Shown in pieces: positions 1 through 13,939 of a stretch of DNA of 64,000 nucleotides. Position numbers and translations under genes: made by a program. Within the stretch, counting starts at the first letter, position 1. Each line of letters begins with the position of its first letter. Origin of the DNA: Dichomitus squalens LYAD-421 SS1. Taxonomy: Eukaryota; Basidiomycota; Agaricomycetes; Polyporales; Polyporaceae. Under the pieces are notes generated by a model. That model did not search any database, was not told the origin of the DNA, and saw only the letters and a list, made by a program, of their open reading frames with translations. The stretch is from NCBI RefSeq assembly GCF_000275845.1, contig NW_006766883.1, positions 200,182-264,181 on the forward strand, given 5' to 3'.

Positions 1-2350
1 GCGCGAGCAGCCCGGAGGACAGCGCGATGCTGATTGAGAAATAGATGGGGAATGTGCGATGTTGGAGGTTGCCGAATTGCTGCCTAGGGAGTACCTTGAA
101 GGCAATGACACCTATGAAGAAACGAGATACGGTCTATTAACTCTGATCTTAAACGTGACGTTCAGGGGTACATACCTCCGATGAAAGTAACCCAAAGAGC
201 TCAAGTGCATACTGGCGTAAGCGATTGAAATTACGCAAGATGGTCATAACGTACTCATGCCAAACAAGCTTGCATATCCAATCTGGTACGCCGCCTTGGC
301 GTTGAACAGACTGACGAGCGAGGACAACGAGAGCGTTTCGACCTTAGCCATGGCGAATTGGTGATTTGTACGCGCGGAAATGCGACGAGGACTGGCTTTT
401 CGGGTAAAGATGAGACAGTCGGGCTTATATGAGGACCAAGGCCGGAAGAGACACGCAAGCAGGATGTGGTCCTGGGAAAGGACGTAGGCCCGGATGCGAC
501 TCGATCGCGACGGGCTCTCTATGTGCGAAATCACGCTCACGTGTGCGCCGTGCGGGGCGTCGCTGCAGGCTTCGACGAGTACTACTACCAGAATCTCAAG
601 AATAGTTGGGAAAGCCGTTGCGAATTGGTGAGAGCGCATGGCAGAACATGTCAGACACACAACGACATATGGGAGCCGAAGACGATTGTGAACTATCCAT
701 GGAGATTGGCAGCGCTGGCCTAAGCGATGAGGCGCGCGTCCAAGCGCCAGGTCCTCGCATAGACCAGATGGCGAGCATCTCCAAGAGATAACATCGGCTA
801 TCATGCTCCTGCTCTTGATCTCACCTGCGTAGCTGATAGCGGCGGTCCCTCATTGTATCTGCTTCTCCTCGCTAACCGCTGGTCCGATTACCTCAAAACA
901 ACGTGTGTACAATACTCATGTACGCAGCGAAGAAAATGTTTGGTCCAGATTTTGGCGAAAGTGCGCGCATTTTGATGAAAACACATCTTAAAAAAACTAT
1001 ACCAAAGACTTCAAGCCCCCAAAGCATACAAATGGATTGGTGTATTTCGTTTTGCAGGCAATAGGGTATGGACCATGCTATTAGACAATCTATGGAGGCA
1101 ACCAAGGACAGCGGACGGCCTAAGCGCGCAAGCCGGAAGAAACGGTTTCCAAAAAAGGCATCTTGATCGTCCACTACCACGATGGCTCTGACACGCCGTT
1201 CTTCCGCTCAGATAGCTCACTCTGCAAGTCAGATGTGAAGAATTAGTGACAGGCGACTAGCAAAGGAGAAATATCAGCCTTACCACATTCCTCCTCCCAT
1301 CCGGACATATTCTGGGCTGCCTCATAGCTCTACATCTGACACCCATCCTAACGCCCAGCAGCTCAAGACAAGCAGCACAAAGCGGCGATAAAGTTTGACG
1401 TTCCCACCCGCAGCATGCGGCTATACTTAGTAACGTAACGGAATGTCAGTAACCCTAATAGGCCTGCCATCTATCCTGCCCCAACTTACAGCCCGAAAGC
1501 ACCTCAGAAAGGACGATTTGACGTTGTACCACTGAAGGTCCATGTCGGGCTCATAAATTCAATCGCAATCGTGTCGCTTAGATGATAATGCAGCCAAGAT
1601 AATCGGAATCGGACAAATCTCGATATAGCGGCGAGCGTCTCTATCACATGTCCTGAACATCGGCTAGCGGGCGCTGCCAATCTCCACTATCCATCAGCGT
1701 AAGCTTGTTGTAACGCGCATGACTGACGATGTGCGTTGATCAGAGTCGTTAGTGAATATGTACCGCCCTGGAGGCTCCTAAACGAGACGAGGACCGCGAC
1801 AGGCCAGTCAAATGGTGCCAGTGGTAACAAGCCTTTCACGGTTCCATGTGACATACGTGCCAGGCTAATCGTTGCTGCTACCACTCAGTCTGCTTCTCAA
1901 ATCTGTCCGTAGGTTTCGAATGCCCGTTGCGAAAGTTTGGCCTAGCTCACTTACCATGAAACTGTGTCTGTAGGCATGATGAAATATGCACGCGGTTCAC
2001 TCAAGCAGCCCGGATTCACCTCTCCTGATGCCTACCTGTCGTACCTGCATTCAGCTTCATTTCTTGCCTCGCGCCAACTCACATAGCGCTGCCCTATCAG
2101 TCCCTTACACCCACTTGCAAACAATCTATCCTGGATCTCAGCTGCTATGTCTGAGGTTTACTACCTACGCACTGTGCGGAGTTGACTGGTCCTCCATATA
2201 TGGACAGAGCGGTGGTCTGTCTTCTTCGTACACATTACTGATACCGCTCTTCTGTCGTCCTCTTCCTCTCCCGTCCGTCTTTGTGGCACTCGATGCTCGT
2301 CGGGTCTGTTATGTTCCGGTCCCCCTCTCATTCTTGTGGATCTCTGACGC
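1..2350. other. gene-free left end
   Basis: I see no supportable gene here. Open frames are short, lack an ATG in a convincing context and show no recognisable domain. The frame around 1986-2370 is open on the plus strand but its composition does not look like protein. Local sequence has no long simple repeat and no rRNA or tRNA signature. Confidence 0.5.
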
Positions 2351-2589
2351 GACTCATTTCTCCTGCCCATGAAAACGAAAAGCGACCAGCATCGTCCACT
2401 AGCATGAATAACAACAGTCCATACCTCCCCTCACCGGTCGCCTGGAGCACAACGGACGGCGGTCACTGGCGGTATTGTAAGTAATGCCTTATCACCTCGC
2501 TCTGGATCTCTACTTGACACTGTCGACGGTACGCAGAGTCCAGACGTACGCAAGCCACCGACCAGCCGTAGCAAGTGATGTGGATGAGT

Positions 2590-4450
2590 CGCCGGAGCCT
2601 GAGGGTGCAGGAGGGGCTGACGAACTTGGGCGGTGGCTCCCCCTTGTGTAGTCGGCCCCTTCGGCCTACGGGGATGACATGGTGTGTCTGTCCCTAGTTG
2701 TCATCGCCAAGACTAGGTAAGCCAGCCTTTGAAGATTATCTCTACGCCCTTTTGGCTAACCTTCCATAAAAGCCTGCCGATGTACAAACCAAACCCGATA
2801 CACCCACCATCCTGCGCTTTCGTGGGCACATGCCCATCTCTTGAGCCTTAGCCGGATCTTCTGCTTGCTGTGGACTACTATCGAGTACCTCACATCGCCG
2901 ACCTCGGTAGTGTTTATATAATACCTACGTAGACGCACCAGTAGTAAAGGGACAGGCCACGCACCGTTACAGTGCTCTTGTACCTAATTCATACCTATTA
3001 TGAGGCATCGAACGAGCCTCTATATACCTCCACCCATTCGCTCGACGACCACTCCACTTCCTCCTTGTAAGGGCATCGCAGGAATTACTAACTGGTATGT
3101 ACTACCTATCGAGCAAGAACATTGGTAGGGAGATGGGCGTGACACGCTTCAATGCGGACACATTTATGTGGCTAGTGCAAGTATTGTTGGTTGGATGACA
3201 TGGATAGGCGAGGTTCGAGCAAGTTGACCGGTCTAGACGAGCCTCGAAGCACGGCAAAGGCAGTCTATCTCGCTTCCTCGGGGAGGTGGCGAGCAAGAAT
3301 TTTTGCCGGTCACACCGCCAGTCATTCAACCTGCCACCTGTGAAGGCATGTATCGCATCTCAGATCCTAGGTTCTGTGAAGCCATGTTTAGCACACGATC
3401 AGCGACATATTAAACAAGTGGTGGTTGGCATTCACAATGAGCCGAAAAGCGGGCAGCCAGCCTCCCTGAGCAAAGGTATAAAGAGCAGTGCAGAGCGACC
3501 GATTCTCTACATTATCACCATCGTCTCCGAGTCTCCCAGCCAACTGCGTTACCCGCCCAATCGACCACCTCTCCTCGACCTAGCGGTCCACAAGCAGCCT
3601 AAGCCACCACCTTCGATGTCTCCATTCCCACTCCATCCACTCCACACAAAACATCCTCCTGTTTTGACGTGCCTTGGGGACAGGCGTTCGTGTCGGTAAT
3701 CCCCGCCACGGACGCCTATCCCCGCACGCTCTCGACCTCGCCTTCATCTTCTTCCACACAATAACCTCCCTCTCGCGACGCCACTCTCGATGCCCGTCAC
3801 CCACTTCAAGTTATTGGAACGATCATCTCCCCTACCCACGGTCGAGCCCTGTTCGCCGAGAGTTGGGCTGTGCCCTGGAACCTTAGGTGAGGACTTCATT
3901 GCCTCATGTCCCGCTCAATATGTATTGACCGTAGTTCGCCTGGTTGCAGAGCGTCTGTTCAGCGGGGGAAACGACATGCACGACACCATATATGTGCACC
4001 CTCCGCAATTTGCGGGGTTAGCGCGAAGAATCTTCAGCCTAGAGCAAGGCTTACCTCAGGGCACCAAGGCATAGGGCCCGCGAGCCTGAGCCGCGAGACG
4101 TTGAGGCAGCACCTAGGAGAGCTCGTTAGGTGAATTTCTCCCTTCCCGCTCTGTACCGAAACCCGCCTGACACTTGGTTTCAGCTCGGAGTCGCTTTGCA
4201 AGGTACGCCAGCTGAGGCCATCCCTTGACCCCAAAGAAGCGGGCAGGGACCAACGATACACCTAGGTTCCGCTCGCATTCCCAACCAACCCTCTGGCCTT
4301 CGGTCGGAGTCCGGAGTTCATCGTGTAGCAGGTTCCTGACGGTTCATCGCGGCGATGTCCTTGTTTGTTGTGGTGTCTGGGAGCTTAATGTCAGTGGGGG
4401 ATAGCGAAAGAAGAAAGGTCCCGAACAGCGAGGGAGCCCGCTGTGTTCTT
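2590..4450 (+). pseudogene. decayed copy A of a tandemly duplicated unknown locus
   Basis: This segment aligns by eye with 5530-7370 in the same order and orientation. Shared landmarks are the block TTGGGCGGTGGCTCC (2626-2640), a TATAAAG box (3477-3483), a short ATG frame near 3615, a donor-like GTGAGG near 3889, a basic Lys/Arg-rich stretch near 3975-4000, the peptide RETLRQHL near 4095-4120 just before another donor, and a 3' block ending near 4450. Frames are interrupted, for example by a TAA shortly after the first ATG frame and a TGA in the last exon-like block. I read it as a relict gene or a rapidly evolving short gene. I do not recognise the family and infer no function. An alternative is a non-coding duplicated segment. 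Confidence 0.45.
3477..3483 (+). promoter_or_regulatory. TATA box of copy A
   Basis: TATAAAG within GGTATAAAGAGCAG. The same motif and its flanks recur at the equivalent place in copy B, about 130-180 bases before the first ATG frame. Conservation between two otherwise diverged copies makes it a plausible core promoter. Confidence 0.4.
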
Positions 4451-5529
4451 GCTGCAGAGGAATGAAATTTTGAAAAACACCATTTCACTCGTATTCAAAA
4501 GAATGTGACGCTTCAGAAATACTGTGAACCATCATGCGAGTGGAAGAATATGGTACGGCGCAAAGGGATTGATGCTCAATGACGAGTTCAAGTTAGGGAA
4601 CTGAAGCGCCTCGCGGTTCACTCATTACGGCGCCTACCCGGCTTCCTTCATTTCGGGCCACTGATGTCGACATGGCACCCCTCATATCCCTTCAGCCCTC
4701 TGAAGATGATGCATATACTCAGCCAAACCGCACTCTGTGTCTGTCTCAATCAGCAGTGACTGCGACTACGTCGAACTTGAGGGTGCATGGGCGGACACCG
4801 TTCCTAGCGTCTTACGCCGTGACCTTAACTGATACTGTAATAAGCGGCGGCATGATTGTCAGTCTACATGCCGCTGTCGAGAAATCACGTGGATTGAGAG
4901 TATGTGATACAAGGGGACGATCGTAGAGTTCAAACCACCACTTGCCTCGTACGCGCTATAACGAACGTCGACTAGAATCATCTTCACCCGGCTGACAACC
5001 CAACCTCCGTGGAGGTCTGCTCGGCATCGCCTCTGTCAGCCAGCCCTGCCAGCGGTATAGGGACCCGCACAGCACCGCAACCCTCCTCACCCCCCAGATG
5101 CCATCTTCTCCGCATCTCGGTGGATCATCCTCATCGTCTCGACTTCGTATGTAGGCCAGGATGTCGCCCCTTTTACCCTCATCCACGCAAACACTGGGCC
5201 TCGTCCCTGCTGCTACTCATCCGTCTATCGGCAAGGAGAGTTGTCCAGTCACCAGGTCACTCCTGCCTCACACCCGAGTCGAGAATGTCGCCGCATCCGG
5301 GCATTTCAACTGCCGAAATCTCTCATGAGTGACTGCCGAGGATGTTCACTCGGTAAGCATGGGATCATCTCCTCGTCCTTCTTCCTAAACCTGACTCCTT
5401 TGACGTTGGAAGGCAGCTCTACCAGCACGTATACTGGTCGCCCACCACTCGCGGAAAATAATGCAGTCGCCGACCAAATCGTCCTCCATGGTCCCTGGCG
5501 TATCTCCTCTAGCACTTCCGGTGCCACGG
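4451..5529. other. spacer between the duplicated segments
   Basis: No supportable gene. The second half (about 5000-5500) may hold the very diverged 5' part of copy B, which would match the poorly conserved stretch at 2100-2590, but I could not align it convincingly. Confidence 0.4.
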
Positions 5530-7370
5530 AGTCTTGGGGTTGTATGTCAGGTGGGGCTGACGGACTTGGGCGGTGGCTCCCCTTGTCCAGTCGGCCCCTT
5601 CGGCCTGCGGAGACGATGGCGACTGCTTCTTCTCTCCCTCAAAACACTCGGTAAGCCGATGATCCGCACACCTGTGAGAAATAGTATCTGAGGCTCCGTT
5701 GTACAGTTCCTTGGACAAGCCATGGCTAGTTCCCCTCCGCTGGGAGGGCATCATGGTCGCACCGATGGTCGTGGACGCTCCTCGATCCCATCCTTCGAGG
5801 ACCTTCCGCGATCCTGCGGTTACTACGCCAAGAATCCTGTTGGAAACTCGCAACAGGGAGGATGGGGAGTTATCCAGAAGCATGGGATATGTCGTTGTAC
5901 CGTTGTACCCCACTAGTATACAGAGAACACTATACTGGATGGTCGCAATATTTGCGAGTTATGTGTGAATGATCTTTGTCTGCGAGTTCAACAGCCATTC
6001 GTACTCCTCTCAATGAGCGAATGCAGCGGTAAGCCTCCCGACCGTGTGGTCCCAGACACCCGCGATCGTCACACCTAGTAACACTGGTTTGTGAGCCTGC
6101 AAGGGTGACAATCGAGAGGATCGCCAGTCTATACCAGCCCCGGCCGGGCAACAGATGCAGGGTGTGGCACATCCAACCAATCTGCCTCGCCTGCCTGCTG
6201 TTGGAGGTGCGATCGCAAGAAACCCAACCATATCACCTTCCTGTGAAGGCATAATGCACGCGACTAGCCCAGCCTCCCGTGAAGAAATGTCCGGCATCTC
6301 AGAGTCTGCCGGTGATCGAAGTAGTGGTTGACATTCGTCCCGACTCGAGCAGCGGTTCACCAGCCACCATGCGCAGGGGTATAAAGGGTAGTGCAAGACG
6401 GCCAGCACTCCTCATCACGAACCACCACCATCGAGCCTCTCCACAAAGCATACCGTCTCGGCATCGATCACTCGCAGTCATATATAAACGCAGCAAATCT
6501 CTTCTTCTGCCTGGCAATCTCTCAGTCTCAGCAACATCCAACATAGTCTCCGATGCCTCTGTTCCTGTTTCATCCGATTCGTCCTCCCGACTCAATATTG
6601 AAACCGGGGACGGGGCATTCGTGCCCGGCGGTCCCCGCCCGCCTTCGAACTCGCTTTCACCTCCTTAATAACGACAACCTGCTCCGGAATATTCGCCGCC
6701 GACTCCTGGTCGGCTAGAACGGATCACCTCGCCTACACGCCCTCGAGATGTTGACCTTCCTGGGGGAGGGACATCAAGGTGAGTCCTGAACTGCCTCGCC
6801 TTCGGTCGTATCAAGCTAGTGAGCTGACCGCAGCTGCAGAGGGCCAATTCGGCAACTAAACGGCGCGTACGACGCCATATATGCACGTCCTCAGCAAATT
6901 GCCAGGACGGCATGAAGAAGCGTCCATGGCGTCCTCGAGCAACGGTGTTCATCCCTCCGGGCATCAAGCCTGAATGCCGCGAGACGTTGCGGCAGCGCCT
7001 AGAGGGGTGCATTCGGTGAGCACCCTTCTCGCTATCCTGTTCCAGCAACTTGAATGGCTGACGCTAGCTCTTAGCTCGTGGTCGCTTTGCGCAGTACGCT
7101 AGCCGTGGCCGCTCGCCAGTCCCATTGGTTTGGGATTTGGTACCGAGGTTATGTCTAAGTCGTGCGCACGTTTCCAACCAGCCCTCGGGCCTGAGTCGGC
7201 CGGGGTCGAGGGTGGTTGGGGACTGCAGCAGGGCTGGACGGGTCGAGGCGGTGATGTACGCCAGGTTGTTTGTGGAGGTGTCTGGGAGGCCGATGTCAGT
7301 CGGGATAGTAGAAAAGAGAAAAGCCCGAGTCCGCTGGGTTCCTGCCTTATTGTACAAACGAAGTGAATAA
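5530..7370 (+). pseudogene. decayed copy B of a tandemly duplicated unknown locus
   Basis: Same landmarks as 2590-4450, offset by 2886-2940 bases: TTGGGCGGTGGCTCC (5566-5580), TATAAAG (6380-6386), an ATG frame at about 6553, a donor GTGAGT near 6780, a basic region near 6850-6920, RETLRQRL near 6980-7005 followed by a GTGAGC donor, and RGRFAQYAS near 7075-7105 after a TAG acceptor. The last exon-like frame stays open to a stop at about 7366, so this copy is better preserved at its 3' end than copy A. The first exon-like frame still carries an internal stop. The Lys/Arg-rich stretch could bind nucleic acid but that is speculation. It ends about 220 bases before the 3' end of the converging CSN6 gene. 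Family unknown. Confidence 0.45.
6380..6386 (+). promoter_or_regulatory. TATA box of copy B
   Basis: TATAAAG within GGGGTATAAAGGGTAG, at the position equivalent to the TATA motif of copy A (2903 bases upstream). It lies about 170 bases before the first ATG frame. Confidence 0.4.
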
Positions 7371-7582
7371 CACGAAGCCCTTTGACTCGAGAACAAGACA
7401 GCGTGTGCCGATGACTGGGAGCAGACTTGGCATCCAAAGCGGGAACGTCAGATACATTTGAGCATGCGCGACAACGTACGATGGCTAATACACAACATGA
7501 TACACGTTCGTGGGATCTCGCAGGGCGTGACGATACAGACAACAGAGACTACGCGAAGGGGGCCGGAGTGAGCGGGCTTGTC

Positions 7583-8968
7583 CTAGTGGAAGCGATCGAA
7601 GTCGGACGGGCGACCCATCATGCCCCGTCGTCTGGAGCCACCTCCGCGGTCCTCCCGGCTTGCGGTCAGGACGGCGTGCCGGTCGACGAGCTGGAGAGGT
7701 GCAGCGAGTGAGCTAGGGCGCAGAAAGCAGAGACGACGGGGAAGGGGACGAACCTCGTTCAGGATGTTGGACGACTTTGTGAGCGTCGCGAGGTACGCGG
7801 TGAGCTGCACGTCCTCGTATTCGGTGTCGAACTCGTCGCGGAAGCCCTTGTTCTCGCTTGCGGGCAGCGAGGCGATGAGGGCGGACAGCGCGCGGAGGGT
7901 GGCGTGGTCTTTCTTCGCAGTGCCTGGCACGCTGTGTCAAACATGGACGGCGCACGACTAGGCGCAGCGAAGGCTCACCTGCGATGACCTCCGAAACGTA
8001 TCGCGTGAGGAGCATGATACGGTCGTGGAGCATCTTCACTGCTGCGCGCTGCGTGGACAAATGGGACTCCACTAGAGACGGATGGATGAGCATCCCGTGA
8101 GAGGAGGCGCTGGGGGGAGCGAGATGTGGGGGGGTTACTCACGGCTCGTGCCTCCCTCTCCGCCCTTGGCTGTCCAATCCACCGCGATGCGCTCTGCCTC
8201 GCCGGTCTCGACGGAGTATGTCGCCTCGAGGAAGACGGAGCGGGATTTGCGATCGCGGATCTCGATGGTGGGCTCGTAGGCCTTGAGCGGGAGGGACTGT
8301 CCGGAGGTGTCTGAGGCGGCGGCGAAGACCGTCGAGGGCTGCATGATGAGGAGGAGTGGCGTGGAGCTGTACAGGGTGAACTGTGCACAGGGTGAGTGTG
8401 CTTTTCGATGGTATAGGAGGCGACGGGATTCACCTGTTCATGGAGGGCGATGTGTCGTGGTGTGGGACGCTCCGCCACGGTGTACCAGCCGATGAACTCG
8501 AGGGAGGGGAAGACTTGTTTGTCTGTGGTACGAAGGTGTCAGCGACTACGGACAGGGGCAGCGTTCTGTGTCAGCGCACATTGCTCCTTTCGGGCGACTA
8601 GGAAACCCTGGTCGACGGAGAGGCCGTCGTCCTCGACGGCAAGCTCGAAGCTGTTGACGATCTCGACGTCTCGGCCATTCTGGGTGCCGAGGAGGGCGCC
8701 GAGGACTAGACGCAGGGTTGTCAGTCGTTGAGTGAGTCAAGGTAGGTATGAAGGACATGCCGAAAGGGACCTGGTTCTTTGTCTGGAGCCGTAGTCGGGT
8801 GAGGTGCTCGGAGATGTTGAGGATGGGCAAGGGGTGGCTGGGGAATACGCGTCAACGGGTGCGGGGACAGAGGACAACGGGCAGGAGGACGCACAGGGAA
8901 AGGGACAGGGCGGAGGTGGTAGAGGAGGGCAAGACGACTGGGAGCTCATCGGTGTCCATCGCGGCCAT
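7583..8968 (-). CDS. CSN6: COP9 signalosome subunit 6 (MPN- domain)
   Basis: CSN6 is a non-catalytic MPN-domain subunit of the COP9 signalosome, which removes Nedd8 from cullin-RING ligases. It pairs with the catalytic subunit CSN5. Reading down the minus strand from ATG at 8968, an acidic MAAMDTDELP start leads into HPLPILNISEHLTRL and GALLGTQNGRDVEIVNSFEL, the core of the MPN fold. Then come VFPSLEFIGWYTV, the family signature TGEAERIAVD, and a helical C-terminal part (ALSALIASLP, EYEDVQLTAYLATLTKSSN) that would join the CSN helical bundle. The JAMM metal-binding residues are absent, as usual for CSN6. The tail is Arg/Gly-rich and ends at the TAG at 7583. Several short introns interrupt it. 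It is head-to-head with MCM5. The closest alternative, eIF3f or Rpn8, is disfavoured by the AERIAVD motif. Confidence 0.9.
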
Positions 8969-9155
8969 AGTCGTGAGTACGTCGAGGCGGGCTGCAGCCA
9001 CAGTCCGTGTACGGGCGATGGACTGCACGCAGAGGCGCCCAGGTGATGAGGACACGTGCGCGCGGGAGGGGCCGAGGACGCGAACGAGCCTGCCCTGAAC
9101 GCTCATTTGTGGCTCGCGTCGCGCTCCCTTCGCCTTCACGCCTCTTCTTGCGACC
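8969..9155. promoter_or_regulatory. shared CSN6/MCM5 divergent promoter
   Basis: Only 187 bases separate the two start codons, so the promoters must share this interval or overlap the first exons. No TATA box is evident. The interval is GC-rich and contains CACGTGCGCGCGG-like sequence near 9052. Co-regulation is inferred from the geometry only. Confidence 0.5.
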
Positions 9156-12034
<2,879 letters not shown>

Positions 12035-12211
12035 GATACTGGGGAGTCGTCGGTCTTGTTTTCGGTCTGCTATCGTGTCATGCTGTAGAGTCTCATGTAG
12101 CTGTATTGTCCTAATGCGTAATGTACCAATATACTATTATTATTCACGGAGATCATGCCACGTCACTACTGAGGCAGTCGTAAGAGCGTCCCAAACCTCG
12201 AAGCCGACCAA

Positions 12212-12765
12212 CTACTCAATCGTACGAGACGTCTGCACATTCGGATCAATCTTCCTCGGCGGGAAGTTCTCCAGCGGCTCCCTAGCAAACCAAACCGAAG
12301 CGACAGTCGCATCAGCCCCGGACATCGACGACGTAGCCGCAGAAGACAACCCACGTCCTGACGTCCCACACGTTCTCGCTGCTCTTGTGCGCGCGCCGGC
12401 GGGCCCACCACTCGGCGCGCCGCCGGATCCACACGTCGCGCTTCTCCTCGGGATGCATGCCCTTGAGGCTCATGCAGAACTTGAAGTCGTCCAGCTTCGG
12501 CGCGCACGTCGCCATCTCCCCGTAGCGGTACAGCGAGCGCGCCTGCGAGCTGATGACTGGGGAGGAGCGGAGCACACCGTCCATGCATTAGTATCAGCAA
12601 GCCGTCGTGGACGCACGAGTCGCGGTTGGGCCCACCGTTGCATAGCAAGAAGTCGTCGAACAGCTTCATGCATCCCGGGACGTCTTCGGGGGTGGGGTGG
12701 AGTTTCCGCAGGCGTTCCTCCTCCTGCCTGACGAGCTCTGGGTTTGGCTCGGCATCGTTCGTCAT
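12212..12765 (-). CDS. DUF3128 / Emi1-like twin-cysteine protein
   Basis: A small protein of the DUF3128 family, which includes yeast Emi1, a factor linked to early meiotic gene induction and mitochondrial function. From ATG at 12765 the N terminus is charged (MTNDAEPNPELVRQEEERL), then GCMKLFDDFLLCN, an intron, ARSLYRYGEMATCAPKLDDFKFCMSLKG and PEEKRDVWIRRRAEWWARR. Paired cysteines spaced as Cx8-9C-type helices (GCMKLFDDFLLC and TCAPKLDDFKFC) match the family. A final intron joins NVWDVRT to EPLENFPPRKIDPN, and the frame stops at the TAG at 12212. The 3' end lies about 180 bases from the MCM5 stop, so the genes converge. The cysteine pattern suggests intermembrane-space import, but that is inference. 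Confidence 0.8.
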
Positions 12766-13939
12766 TTCTGGCAGTTACGATCGCCAAACGTGTACTGGGC
12801 TCCGTGTCGTGGTCTTGGTCACTTTCCTATCTACTTGAACTTGTAGAAGCGACGTCACGAGCCTCCTTCCTAATTCGGAAGGCCGATCCCTTCGAATGCA
12901 TGCACAAGACGTTATTCTCTCTCTCCTCCGCCTATGACTATATGAATGACCTACTCTTACGAGAGGTCAGAGACTCCTCGGAGTACACTCGGTCCTAACT
13001 TGTGTCATAGGCTTAGGAGAGCGAAATAGACGAAGCGGGCTAGTGCAGCGTGAATTCATCACCAAAGCTCCCTACCAGATTAATGTATGACGAGCCCATG
13101 ATAGATAACAGCTGGTCAGTTTAATGGTAGCCAGGTGTGCGTATATCCCCAGCACCACTAGAAGACGTAGAATTGCGAAATACTCGTCAAGATGAGACTC
13201 AAACCTTCGACCTCTGTGTCAGCGTTCGCCATACCTGCAAGAGCAACGATTCCTGGACAGCCGCCACTTGGATGAGTTCAGGGCCAGGGCGGCCCGCCAT
13301 GATGCGAAAACGTGCCTGCAGAAGACGTCCAACCCTGCATGTGATTGTGTCTGCTTCGTCCCCTGGCCGAAGATGACGGTGATGATGTGAGCACCGAGCG
13401 CGCACGTCTCTTCATGCTGTCTCCTCATCTGCGACTTGAGGTCCGTCGCCTTCCCAGCCTCATTGACAGCTTCCTGTCAGTGATTCGTTGATCCCTGCAT
13501 GTTTCATGACAGTCCTGCAGCTCCATTCTCCGTGCAAGAGTGCCGCATGCTGACGCAATATGGCCCCATGTTCCCAAAGCAGCGCGGAAGTATCGACTCA
13601 CCTACTCAAAGCAGCCCCAACTGCCTGGCTAGAAGGCTGCTTCCCTGACATTCATCTACAAGCGAGACAGGCGATAGAAGCCTCCGGGCCAGCAGAAACA
13701 GGGAAGACGTGTTTGGATTAGCTGATTTCCCCCATGTTAGACGACCCAAGTGAGTCTGGTCAAGTCCTTTGGAGTTTCGCGCAAGCTTAAATAGCTGTCG
13801 AAGTGAGCTTTGTCGAACATTCCCTCTGCGTACCATCGCCTACATACAGTACGGCTCCAAACCCTACTCGAACTGAAACGAGACTGACCCAGAACGCAGC
13901 ACAAAGTCTCAACTTACGGGTTCCACACACAAGTCCAAC
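12766..13939. other. intergenic stretch before the aerolysin-like gene
   Basis: No supportable gene. It carries the imperfect foldback described at 12921-13021 and, at its right end, the probable promoter and 5' leader of the gene at 13940. Short open frames on both strands near 13140-13430 have no recognisable motif. Confidence 0.5.
12921..13021. repeat. imperfect 18-bp inverted repeat foldback
   Basis: The arm CTCTCCTCCGCCTATGAC (12921-12938) is repeated inverted as CTCTCCTAAGCCTATGAC (complement of 13004-13021), 16 of 18 positions matching, around a loop of about 65 bases. No flanking duplication is evident. It could be a decayed small foldback element or chance. Confidence 0.45.

Noticed and set aside
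244..804. 186-residue minus-strand frame at the left end
   Set aside because: The sequence resembles no protein family, lacks splice structure and overlaps equally long frames in other phases.
13110..13220. tRNA-like A box (TGGTCAGTTTAATGG) near 13113
   Set aside because: No matching B box or acceptor stem could be placed on either strand.
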